Source of the DNA: Ailanthus altissimus
Lineage: Eukaryota > Streptophyta > Magnoliopsida > Sapindales > Simaroubaceae
DNA length: 64,000 nt
NCBI GenBank assembly: GCA_946807835.1
Contig: OX327691.1
Coordinates: 14,249,688 to 14,313,687 of the forward strand
Reading direction: 5' to 3'
Below, in pieces: positions 11,947 to 23,592 of the stretch (position 1 is its first letter; each line of letters opens with the position of its first letter). Position numbers and translations under genes: made by a program. A model generated the notes under the pieces. It had not been told where the DNA came from, made no database searches, and saw nothing but the letters and a program-made list of their open reading frames with translations.

Positions 11947-13954
11947 TGTTGGGTGTTGTGTGCGTGTGCACTGTGCTACGGGTAAATAAATGCATTTTTA
12001 AATAATTTAAAATAACATGTCTTACATACTATGCCGTAAAATTATAAATATATATTAAAATAAATTCATTACACTAATGAGATTAGGAGACTCAACCTCG
12101 AAGCGTGCTTTGAACAATTCTAATTAATAACATAGTGAGGTTCCTTAAGCTAAAATAATAACTTCCTATTTCAAAATATTTAAAGTAACCATTTACTTTT
12201 ATTGTATTTATCTCTCAAACCTAACACTTAATTTGTAAAATTAAAAGCACTTTCTTCACTTTGCAAAAGAAATGGCCTTGGCTATTTGTAGCCATCATTG
12301 TCGCAAATTTATCCAATGAATTTGCAATTGATGGCCAAGCATGACAATGCAATTGCATTGTCATGCTTCAAAAAAAATGTTAGCCAAATTGTTTTTGTAT
12401 CATAGCCATCTCATGCTTAAAATCAAGCATGAGAAAATAACTTTTGATTCTTTAATATCGTGGCCAAATTCAATTTGATTCATTTCCAATTTCTTAAGCC
12501 AATAAGAATGCAATATCTTTGCATTACTTTTATTCCACTACATGACAAATTGTTAAATTATAATAAATCAAATGGATAAATTTATTTGATAATTTATATA
12601 TACTACCAAATTTAAAAAATAAAAAAATAATAATTATTTTATTTTAAAAAAATTTATCTACCAATGCTCAAATTAATATCTATACAAATTATTGGCACAA
12701 TTTGAGACATATATTAGGTAGATAAAAGTGTCAAGTCTCACTTGAAAATTTTTTAGATTTAACATTTAAACCTTAACTACTTTCTGAGAGACATTGAAAT
12801 ATATTCATATTTTCTAAAAAAGCTTGCCAGATTGAACAATTCAATCTGGTGCGCTGCCTACGTGCTCAACGCATATACTTCATATAGTGAGACTCCTTAG
12901 ACTCACACCCATTTTATCTCACGAAATATTTCTGTAAGTTCATAACCGATGCTCCATACACACACATTATGGATAATACAAAATTGCGAATTAAACCATA
13001 CAAGTTGAGGTTAATTCATATTCGTATAATCCCTCTGTCATTAATATCTTGAAAGAGTGGAGAGATAGATCAACACTGTCAAGTCCCCTATTGCTCAACC
13101 ATAAACCTATCTCCTCGACTAGTATTCTGATAAATAGTATCTACAAATTCCTTTACAATATTTTTTATACCACAAGAAACTTTTTTTCAAAATTAATGCT
13201 TATGGCCATAAGACTTCTTGGAATATAATCTTAGAGCATCTAGATATTTTACTCACCCATATGAGCTGAAGGTTCCCATATATACACTCACCAAACTCCA
13301 TGGGTATCAGACCATACCCAGCGACATGCAGCGATCAAACTATAAAAGGTCTCTGACATGTGTAGAACAAAAGTATGATGGATCACTCACAAGCCCACCA
13401 TGGTGCTCAGGTTAAGAGACCACAAATACTACTCAACTCGAGAAGACCTTCCATTGACGATTTTATAGGATATCTATAGGAGGTCTTCATTGAGTCTTAT
13501 TCAGTATCTAGTCCTCACTGAATACCTGTATATCTATACGAGTTTTCACTAAGCGCATGCTTTGCTAAGATTAAATATTTGGACGATCTAGATATAGATA
13601 TACACTGATCTATATAAAACAGTTCCACTCGACAGACCATGCATCAGTGAAAATAGATCAGGAACAAATAGTTCGAGAACATATTTTCACAATGATATTT
13701 CTTAATAACGCTTGCAATTATTTGCAACTATGTTATAGCAAATATATTCCCAAGTCATTGTCCAATTTTAGATCAGGTTCTAACGTTTTTAAACTTGATC
13801 TAAACTCTTTCAAATCAATACAATGTCCGAAATTTTATAAGCATCTTACCTAATAAAAATAATTAATGATTTAATGAAATATTTATTTATTATATAAATA
13901 TGAAATGACAATATTCATATAAAATTGGGATGATATATGAGCAAAAATCCCACA
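11947..13954. mobile_element. Solo LTR-like element, family X copy E, nested in copy 1
   Basis: Starts TGTTGGGTGTTG and ends AAAAATCCCACA, in the opposite orientation to copy 1 into which it inserted. Flanks are CGAGA (11942-11946) and CGGGA (13955-13959), a 4/5 target duplication. Length is 2008 bp. Internal landmarks shared with the other copies are the ATCACTCACAAGCCCACC block near 13381 and the CATGCATCAGTG block near 13638. No coding capacity is visible. Confidence 0.7.
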
Positions 13955-14958
13955 CGGGATATGTGCGTGTTAATACTTAAGTATTAAGTACAATTAATTG
14001 GATAACAATTGTTATTGATCAATTAAATGATGACACGTAACACATAATGAGTCATCGGTTACGTTACTCAAGTGAGATTTTCGTGGGACCTACATTAGGT
14101 TAAATAAGGGTATTTTGATAATTTTACATATATGATTATTTAAGAGTTAAATAATCAAGATGTTTAATATTATAATATATTAAGTAATATGAATAACTCA
14201 ACTATGGTTAAAAGTTAATTAACGTTGTGTCAATGATTATTTAGTTATTATATAATATTAAATTATAAATATATTAGATATTTAACTAAGCTTGTTGGAC
14301 AAGCTTGGTTAACCCAACCACGGTTAAATGTTAATCATGGTTAGGTTAATATATATTATATTATTATGATATTTTAATGAAAAATATCTAATTTTACTAT
14401 ACTTTCAAGTTGACCATGGTTAGGTTAAATGAATAATGTATGTATATATGTGAAAATTGAAACAAAATAAGAAACAATTTGTATGAGTATGGCTGACCAT
14501 TTGAGGGCAAAATAAAAGAAGACATTGTTTCTTTATTTTCAAGTGTAAGAGTTACACTTCATAATTCATCTTGTTTTTTTAATTAATATAAGCCACATTT
14601 AGTAAATAGTTCGAGAGTTGAGCTAATTGATTAATGGTAAATCAATTTGGTTTAAGGAGTTAAACCATTATTGAATTAGGCTATTGTTTAACTGATCAAG
14701 CCCACTACATTGATCACTAGAATTGTCAACGGGTTGCATTTCAGGCGGATTCTCGATGTTTTAGTCCAAAAGGCTTCAAAGGTAAAGATTTCGCAATTTG
14801 TTTTTAATTTGATTAAATGCTTAAATGTGTTTATAATATTGTTTAAATATTTCTGTTGCATATTTTATGTGTATATGTATACATGTGATACGTAAATATT
14901 GATTATGAACACTTAGATCACATGTATGCACCCTATAATAATCGGCACCAATAATTTC

Positions 14959-17674
14959 TCTCCCAAAGGATATTGCGCCAAAGAAAGGAAGTATGAAAAG
15001 TTGCCTTCACTTACCAGAAACTCATATTTGAAAAATAAAACCCTTTCATAACCTTAGCCATTAGGGAATCTGTATTAGATACAATATGTCACCGTTGTTA
15101 AGCAATCATGGCTTGATTAAAGAGAAACAGATTTCAAAATCTAGTGCCACCACTCCCCTGACACAATACATCTCATCTACACTAGTGTAGTTTTCATTTC
15201 AACTCATCACCACCCCACCAGAAACATGCACAAAAGACTATGAAGCTCATGAATTAGGGTTGTTGGAAGGCGGAATAAATTCATAGTGTAAGCAAAAATT
15301 GCTTGAATGATCGCTTTAATTAAAACTTCTCTGCCTACGGCCGAGAACAACTCCATTTTCCAACCCTTTAATTTATTCTGAACTTTGTCTCTAATATTGA
15401 CAAAATAACCTCTTTTATTTCGACTATTAATACTTGGGAGACTTAAGTGCTTTTGTGCCAACTAACTTTCTGAACTCAAAGCATATTGAGAAGGTCCCTA
15501 TATCTCTCATTTGCATATGGCTTACTAAAATAAATAGCTAATTTATCAAAGTTTATGACTTGACCTGAAGCCTTGGTATATAAATCTAACACTTCCCGGA
15601 TAGTACGACCACAAGCCGTAGACGCCTTAGCAAAAATCAAGCAGTCATCAGCAAAAAATCAAGTGAGAAATTGAGGGACTATGTCTACCACATTGAACTC
15701 TATACAACCTTCTTAATATCTCCGCTTATTGAAATAAAGAAGAAAATCCCTCAACACACAAGACGAACAAATATAGAGATAGAGAGCCCCATTGACAGAG
15801 ACCCATTTGGGGTTTAACGACACCTTTCGGAACACCATTTATCAACACAAAATAAGAGATCGATATAACATACCTTATTAATAGCCTGCACCACTTATCT
15901 GAGAAGCCGAACCGTCTTAGAATCAATTCTATGAAAGATTATTCCACCCAATGATATGCCTTAAACATATATAATTTCATCGCCATAAAACCTTCCTTAG
16001 ACCCTATCTACCTCTTGACATAATTTAGACATTCAAACACAATAATTGCATTATTAGTAATTAATCTGTCAATGATAAAAGCACTTTGGAACTCTAAAAC
16101 AAGGTCACCCAAAACTCCTCGTAGTCTATTAGCTAAGGTTTTAGAAATAATTTTATAGACAATTTTACAACGGTTTATTGGTCTATAGTCCTCTAGCATC
16201 TTTGGCGAATTATATTTAGGAATTAAGGCAATAAGAGTCTTATTAACAAGCATACTGTCTTTACCTAGGACTTTTGTTAGATAAATATAAAATAGAGCAT
16301 GCTGAATCTCCTCATTAAAAAATGGAATATCAAGCCGCAAACTATTAGCCTCAGACAGATAAGAGGAAATATTATCTACCACATTCTACATACCCTACAA
16401 TGAAGGATAGAAAAAGAAAAGATATGCTAAAAATAATCCAAAAAGACATGTTCCATGTCTCTCTCATCAGCCGTCCACACATTATTATCATCAATGATCC
16501 CTTTAATTCTATTAGCTTATGTCTACCTAAAACTTTTCGGTAGAAGTATTTTGAGTTTCTATCCCAACTTTTGCACCACGAAACCTGTGCACTTTGTCTC
16601 CAATAAGCGTCATGCTTGTAAAGTAGAACATCCAATGCCTTTTTTGTATCTCTAATCATTTTTCATGATTCCAAGTCCACCACTTGATTAAACTCTGACA
16701 ATTCCTTACACCGCTTCGTATCTCCGAATTTAAGTGCTGAAAATTCTGTTTATACCACGCATTAAAATCTGCCCCAATCCAATTTAGATTAGCCATAACA
16801 TCTCGCAACTCTTCTTTTGGGCAAAACCATCAATTTACAACAATTTTCCTGCACTCATCTTCATCTACCTATGCTTCCTCAAAATGAAAATGACTATCAT
16901 GTTTCTTCCTAAATTCTCTACTAACAACTCCATTTGATTCAAAAACTCTGATTAAAATGGCTCTATGATCTAACCCTAAAAAATTCAAGTATTGCACAAT
17001 AGATAAAGAAAATAATTCTGACCACCTCAAGGAATAAATTTCCCTGTCCAGAGTCTCCTAAATTAAATCATATTTCTAATAGCCATTATACCAAGTGAAC
17101 AAAGGTCTCACCTCTTTAATTGCCACTAGATCACAATCATCCAAAGCTTTGTAAAAATTCTCTATAAGATATTGTAGCCTTAAAGCCCATCCTTACTTCT
17201 CTCTGTCATTTAAAATCTCATAAAATCACTACCACAAAGCCACAGTAAAGTCGACAAAGCATTAACATATCTTAATAGTTCCCATGAATGGACCCTCTGG
17301 GTGGAATCGGGGTAACCATAAAAATCGGTGAATCTCTAAAGCTTCCTCTGATGGGACTCAATCTGCACATCAATATGAAATCTTAAGTAAGAAAATAATC
17401 TCACCCCAATATCATCAGATCGCAATAATGCTATGCCCCCACTACGACCTGATTTCTCCACAATAAGTTTACCAATGAAAGATAGTTGAATTCTTACTCT
17501 CTCCATTAATTAAAAATTTGCTAAAGTCTCACTAAAAAACACTAAGCTCGATTTATATTCATAGACCCTATGGCCCAGAATTTGGAATGCACGAGGGTTG
17601 CTTATTCCCCCTATATTCTAGCATAAGATTTTTATTGTGCCCAGCAGCCCTGCACCCTTGCAGCAGCCGCCGAT
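14959..17674 (-). pseudogene. LINE ORF2: endonuclease, reverse transcriptase and thumb
   Basis: The minus strand starts an AP-endonuclease-like (EEP) domain near 17640 (N-I-G-G-I-S-N-P-R-A-F). It then encodes the RT fingers at 16382-16008 (L-I-P-K-Y, D-Y-R-P-I, L-A-N-R-L-R, Q-S-A-F-I), more RT at 15926-15726 (G-V-P-K-G-V-V-K-P-Q-M-G-L), the catalytic F-A-D-D at 15655-15644, and the thumb at 15461-15000 (L-K-G-W-K, F-N-Q-A-M-I-A). There are frequent stops and frameshifts. The family acts by target-primed reverse transcription; this copy is inactive. It is bounded by family X copies F and 1. Confidence 0.85.
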
Positions 17675-17679
17675 AACAG

Positions 17680-20370
17680 TATGAGTGTTGATTATCCTAG
17701 GGTGCATACATAGGGATTGTGTTCATCATTATAAAAAATACATCATATACATATTCGTACGCAATGGAAATCCAAAAATCTAATTTCCTAAATGATAAAC
17801 ACATAAGTTTTTCATATTATCTCATAATTGAAATTATAAGGGATTGAAGAAAATTACCTTGGTAAGCCTTTAGAATTTATTGAGCCGATGTTCCCACATT
17901 GAAGTGAACTCGTTCTCAATTCTAATACCCAACTCGGTGGACTTGGGTGGTCTAGAATGATAGCTTGATTCTAGTAAGGGTTTACACACTTAAACCCAAA
18001 ATTTAACTCTTAAACTAATTAGCTTAACTCCTTAAGCTATTATGGATTACTATAAGCTATCAATTGTTTTTGTTCAAGTTTAACACTTAAACAATAAAAG
18101 CATATTTTTTAGTGCTTCTAGTAAATCCGGCCATTTAAAAAAATGAACAAGATGAGAGAGTTAATTACTTTGTGTGCCTTCAACACTTGAACAACAAAAG
18201 AACTCTCTCTATTTTCTGTTTGATGGCCGTGCAACAACCCACAAAAAATAAGCAACTTTTGCTCTTTTATTTTGTTTTAATTATTTTTCTCTAACAAGTA
18301 ACAAATGGTCCATAAAATATGGCAATACTTTCTACACCCATTTTTCTTTGATTTTTGATTTGTTTCTATTAAATAATCAATAAGAACAAAACATGTGCTT
18401 GAATGCATTTTGAGTGAAGAGACTAAATTAGGTCCAAGAAATGATACAATTAAATTAAAACGATTTACATTCAATTGTTAGTCAAATAATTCGGTCCCAC
18501 CACATCTCATGCTCATCCTTTTACTTTTGTAATTCTTTGATCAAATTAAAGAATGTAAAAGACATGATACAAATGGTGTGAGTTGGTCGAGATAAACAAA
18601 TCAAATTGAAGAAATAATTTCTTGTTTTGCAATTTTTGACCTCACCGATCATGGCCATCTAATGTATTTGTTTTTATATATTATTTTAATAGTATTAAAA
18701 CACAACAAATGCATTAAATAATCATTGTTTGACCAGTCAATTAAAACAAAACAATTTTGCATTTAATTAATTCTTTTTACTTATTAAATAAGCAATGTCA
18801 TTTTAGTAATTTCTAAGTTAAACAATAATTGGCCTATAATATGCCATGTGTTATCGTTCTATTAGTCAACAACTATTGCTAATTAATTCATGTATTTAAC
18901 ATTTAATTCTAAACATGTGCATATCCCGAGGAAAATTGAAACAAACGTTCGGTTTGCTGGAATTTATTATATTGAACTATTCAATTCGGTACGCTGCCCC
19001 AATATACAATGAGTACACTTTATATTGCAAAACTCCCTAGGTCCACTCTCGATTTATCAAACGGAACTATTTCGTGAGTCCGAGATCGATGCCCTAAGCA
19101 CACATCACAAATATTACAAATCAACGCAGTAGATTATACAAGTTAAAGTCAAAGCGCATACGTATAATCATTCTGCCATTCATATTCTGGAGGAGCAAGA
19201 ATGTAGATCATCATCATCAAATTTTCACACGTTCATCCGTGAACTTATCTACAGACATATATCTCGATAAACAATACACGCAAACACCTTTACGATAGTG
19301 TTTAACCCTATAGAAAACTATTTTCTTTGGTTTATTGCTTATGGCTATAAGTCTTTCTGAGATACAGTCTCAAAGCATCCGAATATACAACTCACCCATA
19401 TAAGCTGATAGATTTCATATCTGCGCACACCAGACTTTATGAGCATTAGAGCATACCCAACGACACATAATGGTTGGACTATAAAAGGTCTCTGACATAT
19501 GTAAAACTAAAGTATAGTATATCACTCACAAGCCCACTGTAGCGCTCAGGTCAAATGACCACATATACTACTCAACTCAATAGAACTTACCATTGACCAC
19601 TTCATGGGATGTCTATTGGGGTCCTCGTTGAGCCTGTTCAGTATTTAATACTCACTGAATACCTATATGCCATACGAGCTTCCGATAAGCCTATGGTCAG
19701 CTAAGAACAACTATCTAGACCATCTAGCTATGGTCCTATACTAATCTATAATAAATGGTTTTACCGATAGACCCGTATCGATGAATGAGATTAGAAACAC
19801 TGTGTTTGAGAATACTCGTGCATAATAACATTTCTTAGTGTATGACCTATATGCCATACGAGCTTCCGGTAAGCCCATGGTCAGCTAAGAACAACTATCT
19901 AGACCATCTAGCTATGGTCCTACACTAATCTATAATAAATGGTTTCACCGATAGACCCATATCGGTGAATGAGATTAGAAACACTGTGTTTGAGAATACA
20001 CATGCATAATAACATTTCTTAACACTTATTGTAACTCCTTACAACTATGTTATTACTGATGTACTATCGAGTCTATGTCCCGTTACAGACAAGGTCCCAA
20101 CTTTTAGCTTTTGCTGACTTTGATAACCTACTAACTCTTAGTAGTAATAATTGTTAGTAATTATAATTCTCAGTGTTACTAAGCTTTAGCGCTGGACTAA
20201 ATTTCTTTAGGTCAGATCTGAACTTCTTCAAATTATACAATGTCTGTGGCGTAATAAACGTTGTACCATTTAATTAATAAAATTAACGATTTAATAAAAA
20301 GCACTGTATAAATATTATAAAATAAAATATTCATATAAAATGGAATAGCATGTAAACACAAATCCCAACA
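17680..20370. mobile_element. Solo LTR-like element, family X copy F
   Basis: This 2691-bp copy is inserted exactly between LINE ORF1 and ORF2, in the same orientation as copies A and E. Its start (TATGAGTGTTGATTAT) aligns with the family start and its end is AAATCCCAACA. Flanks AACAG (17675-17679) and AAAAG (20371-20375) match 4/5. It is longer than the other copies partly because of a 184-bp internal tandem duplication at 19661-20021. Confidence 0.7.
19661..20021. repeat. 184-bp tandem duplication inside family X copy F
   Basis: ACCTATATGCCATACGAGCT starts at 19661 and again at 19845. The two units stay nearly identical through the CTAGACCATCTAGCTATGG and GAAACACTGTGTTTGAGAAT blocks to about 20021. 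The other family copies have this block once, so the duplication is private to copy F. Confidence 0.9.
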
Positions 20371-23292
20371 AAAAGATGATCAGAAGATGCATCATTCTCT
20401 GAAACCAATACACCCTCACCTTGTTCCTCTGTTAAACGTTGTCTCCTTTTACTACCATGGCCTTTATTCTTAAGGAGATAAAAAAAACATAGTTATCACT
20501 CTTTCATTTAGAGGGTTTCTAATATGTAATTACCTTGGCTAACTTGAATATACCCTTACTTTGCTTCTCCTTTAATATATTCTTCAACCTTTTATATGTC
20601 TTGGGATTAGTCATAGTCTTAATTGGTCTAGAGTTCTTGTTTGTCACCTTGTTCACCCTCTTATCATTCCTTGGTGAATGAGTACTAAATTGGTAGTCAT
20701 TGTAGAGCTCCACATTTAAAAATGAATCACTATTATTTCTCACTAAAGCATGCTCACCACTAGACATATTAGCCTTATTTTCTTCAGTCTGTGTGGACTC
20801 AAATGAAAGGCCCACACACAGATTTGGCAAACTTGCTATTTCATCACAATCATTTATCTGAGTCTCTTCAGTCTTACGTTCCCTCTGGGTTTCAACCATA
20901 TCTGACTTTCCTTGGCCTTCATCAGAGACCACCATCCTACTCACCATAGGCTCTTTACCAGGCCTCCAATTCGATAAAGAGGTAGGTTTTGACTGTGTAG
21001 GGCAGTTTCCTCTGCTAAGATCTATATTATAGGTTTTTTTTCAACTCATTCCTCTGAGATACTTTACCATTCAGATCAGACGTTAAGTCCCCATTCATAT
21101 TTCTTTATTGAGACTATCATTCTTTCATTTTTGCCTTCCTAGTTAAACTATTCTCACTGTCCATCACCCTTGGATCCTTTAAAGAACCATGCCTTCTAGA
21201 ATGTTAAATCTTGCATTGATTCAAGAGCTATAAAAACCACTCTTGTGTTTCCCTCTGCCATCATCTAACAATATACAACCACTTAGTAAATGCCCAAGAC
21301 AACCACAACTAAAGCATTAATCAAGCAATCACTCATAACGTAGAATTATCGTAACAATCTCCTTAAAATCCTTTCTAATACCTTAAGAGTCGATTTTAGT
21401 GGCTCTACAACATTCATTCTCACTCTTATCCTTAAAATTTTCATAATACATTCCCGAGATACACCTTTATCTATCTTCTCAACAACCCCAATCAATGAAC
21501 CTAATTCTCGACAAATTTTCTAATTCATGAATAACATAGACAAACCATGAAGTTGAACCCAAAACACCATAGAATCAAAGGATATATCAGAGAGATGCCC
21601 TAAGCCTTTAAGCTCGGCAAAGGCAATCAACTTACCATTGAATGTCTAAAGATCTCTAGCAATTACTCTCTTTTTGTCATTAGCGGAACTAAAGAAGAAG
21701 ACAAATAAGTTCTGCTCTAGCTTAACTACTTCTACATTAAACTTCTCAACTATCCGTAATAAACGTTTCATACACAAAATGAAAGCTTCATGGTTTACAA
21801 TATTTGGACTCAAAACCTTCCCAACCAAAGATAAAGAAATTCTTCTACCACTAGCACCAATGCTTCATAAGAAAATTTTGTAATTGGCAGTGCATCATCA
21901 TCTAAGCATAGGGACTCATATCTAGAAGCAACTCCTTTAAAAGTCCATAATTTATCACAATTGGCTACAAGAACTAGGTACAGGTACCTGTAAGTAGAAG
22001 AACTGTAACTTGCTATAACTGTGAAGAAGGTGGTGAAGCTATCGGTGTAGACTACGTGAATAATACAAGACAAGGTATGGCAGCTTGCTTGGATAGGGAC
22101 GACAGTTGCTAGAATAGTTTGGAGCTATAAGTATAAAGGTAAATGTTGAGATGATTCAAAGCTGGGGCCTATAACCTGCTGAATCAAAATAGTGTTACCT
22201 ATCGAAAAGAGTTGTAGTGGGGATTAAATTATTGTCACAGTTGAATTAAAGTATTGTCGTAGAAAGACGCCCTAGGCTTTTAGGCTCAGCAAAGACAATC
22301 AATGTACCATCGAATGTCCAAGGATCACTAGCAATTACTCTCTTTTTGTCATTAGTGGAACTAAAGAAGAAGACAAATAAGTTATGCTCTAGCTTAACTA
22401 TTTCTACATTAAACTTCTCAATTATCCATCATAAACGTTTCATACACAAAATGAAAGCTTCACGGTTTATAATATTTGGACTCAAAACCTTCCCAACCAA
22501 AGATAAAAAAAGTCTTCTACCACCAACCATCAATGCTTTATGAGAAAGTTTTGTAATTGGTAGTGCATCATCATCTAAGCCTAGGGACTCATATCTAGAA
22601 GAATCTCCTTCAAAGTCCATGATTTATCACAATTGGCTATAAGAACTAGGTACAGGTACTTATAAGTAGAAGAACTGCAACTTGCTATAACTATGAAGAA
22701 GGTGGTGAAGTCGTCGGTGTAGACAGCGTGAACAGTACAAGACAAGGCGTGGCAGCTTGCTTGGATGAGGACGACAGTTGCTAGAATAGTTTGGAGCTAC
22801 AAGCATAAAGGTAAATGTTGAGATGATTCAAAGCTAAGGCTTATAACCTGCTAGATCGAAATAGTGTTGCCTGTCGAAAAGAGTTTTAGTGAGGATTAAA
22901 TTGATGTCGCAGCCAAATTAAAGTGTTGTCGTAGAAAGATGCCCTAGGCTTTTAGGCTTGGCAAAGACAACCGACTTACCATCAAATGTCCAATGACCAC
23001 CAGCAATTACTCCCCTTTTGTCATTAGTGGAACTAGAGGAGAAGACAAATAAGTTTCGCTCTAGCTTAACTACTTCTACATTAAACTTCTCAGTTGTCCG
23101 CCATAAATGTTTCATACACAAAATGAAAGCTTTATGGTTTACAATATTTGGACTCAAAACCTTCCAAACCAAAGATAGAGAAATTCTTCTACCACCAACC
23201 ACCAATGCTTCATGAGAAAGTTTTGTAATTGGTAGTGCATCATCATCTAAGCCTAGGGACTTATATTTAGAAGAATCTCCTTCAAAGTCCAT
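20371..23292 (-). pseudogene. LINE ORF1 (DUF4283 and zinc knuckle), decayed
   Basis: On the minus strand the N-terminal part reads as a DUF4283-type nucleic-acid-binding domain: L-G-L-D-D-D-A-L-P-I-T-K, G-K-V-L-S-P-N-I-V-N, C-M-K-R-L-W, F-V-F. Then W-V-Q-L-H-G-L occurs near 21550, a CCHC knuckle (C-F-S-C-G-C-L-G-H-L-L-S-G-C) near 21320-21280, and a low-complexity basic/acidic C-terminal region at 20947-20519 ending close to the start of ORF2. The N-terminal segment is present three times because of the 672-bp triplication. Stops and frameshifts interrupt it throughout. Confidence 0.75.
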
Positions 23293-23590
23293 GATTTATC
23301 ACAATTGGCTACAAGAACTAGGTACAGGTACCTATAAGTAGAAGAACTACAACTTGCTATAACTGTGAAGGAGGTGGTGAAGCCGTCGGTGTAGACTGCG
23401 TGAACAGTACAAGACAAGGCGTGGTAGCTTTCTTTGATGGGGACGACAATTGCTGGAATAGTTTGGAGGTACAAGCATAAAGGTAAATGTTGAGATGATT
23501 CAAAGCTAGAGCCTAAAACCTGCTGGATCGGAATAGTGTTGCCTATCAAAAAGAGTTGTAGTGGGGATTAAATTGTTGTCGCAGCCAGAT
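21593..23590. repeat. 672-bp unit repeated three times at the LINE 5' end
   Basis: The block AGATGCCCTAAGCCTTTAAG (or its variants) starts at 21593, 22265 and 22937, exactly 672 bp apart each time. The units remain alignable throughout (ACAAGAACTAGGTACAGGTA, CTTGCTATAACTGTGAAGAA and GATAGTGTTGCC-type blocks) until about 23590, where the third copy diverges into unique LINE leader sequence. Each unit spans about 370 bp of the DUF4283 coding start and about 300 bp of upstream leader. 672 is divisible by three, so the array keeps frame. Confidence 0.9.
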
Positions 23591-23592
23591 TG

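Larger units (their letters stand above)
6628..14953. mobile_element. Solo LTR-like element, family X copy 1 (outer, interrupted twice)
   Basis: This copy consists of 6628-7259, 11313-11946 and 13955-14953, about 2.26 kb in total, in inverse orientation to copies A, E and F. Ends are TATTAGGG and ACCAATA, and a perfect ATTTC duplication lies at 6623-6627 and 14954-14958. The interruptions are copy 2 (7260-11312) and copy E (11947-13954), each with its own near-perfect target duplication. The three pieces are collinear with copy A read in reverse. No gag or pol belongs to this copy. Confidence 0.75.

Noticed and set aside
11270..12010. Apparent transposon with about 55-bp terminal inverted repeats around 11313-11946
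   Set aside because: The inverted ends are simply the termini of two oppositely oriented family X copies (7260-11312 and 11947-13954); the middle is a piece of copy 1.
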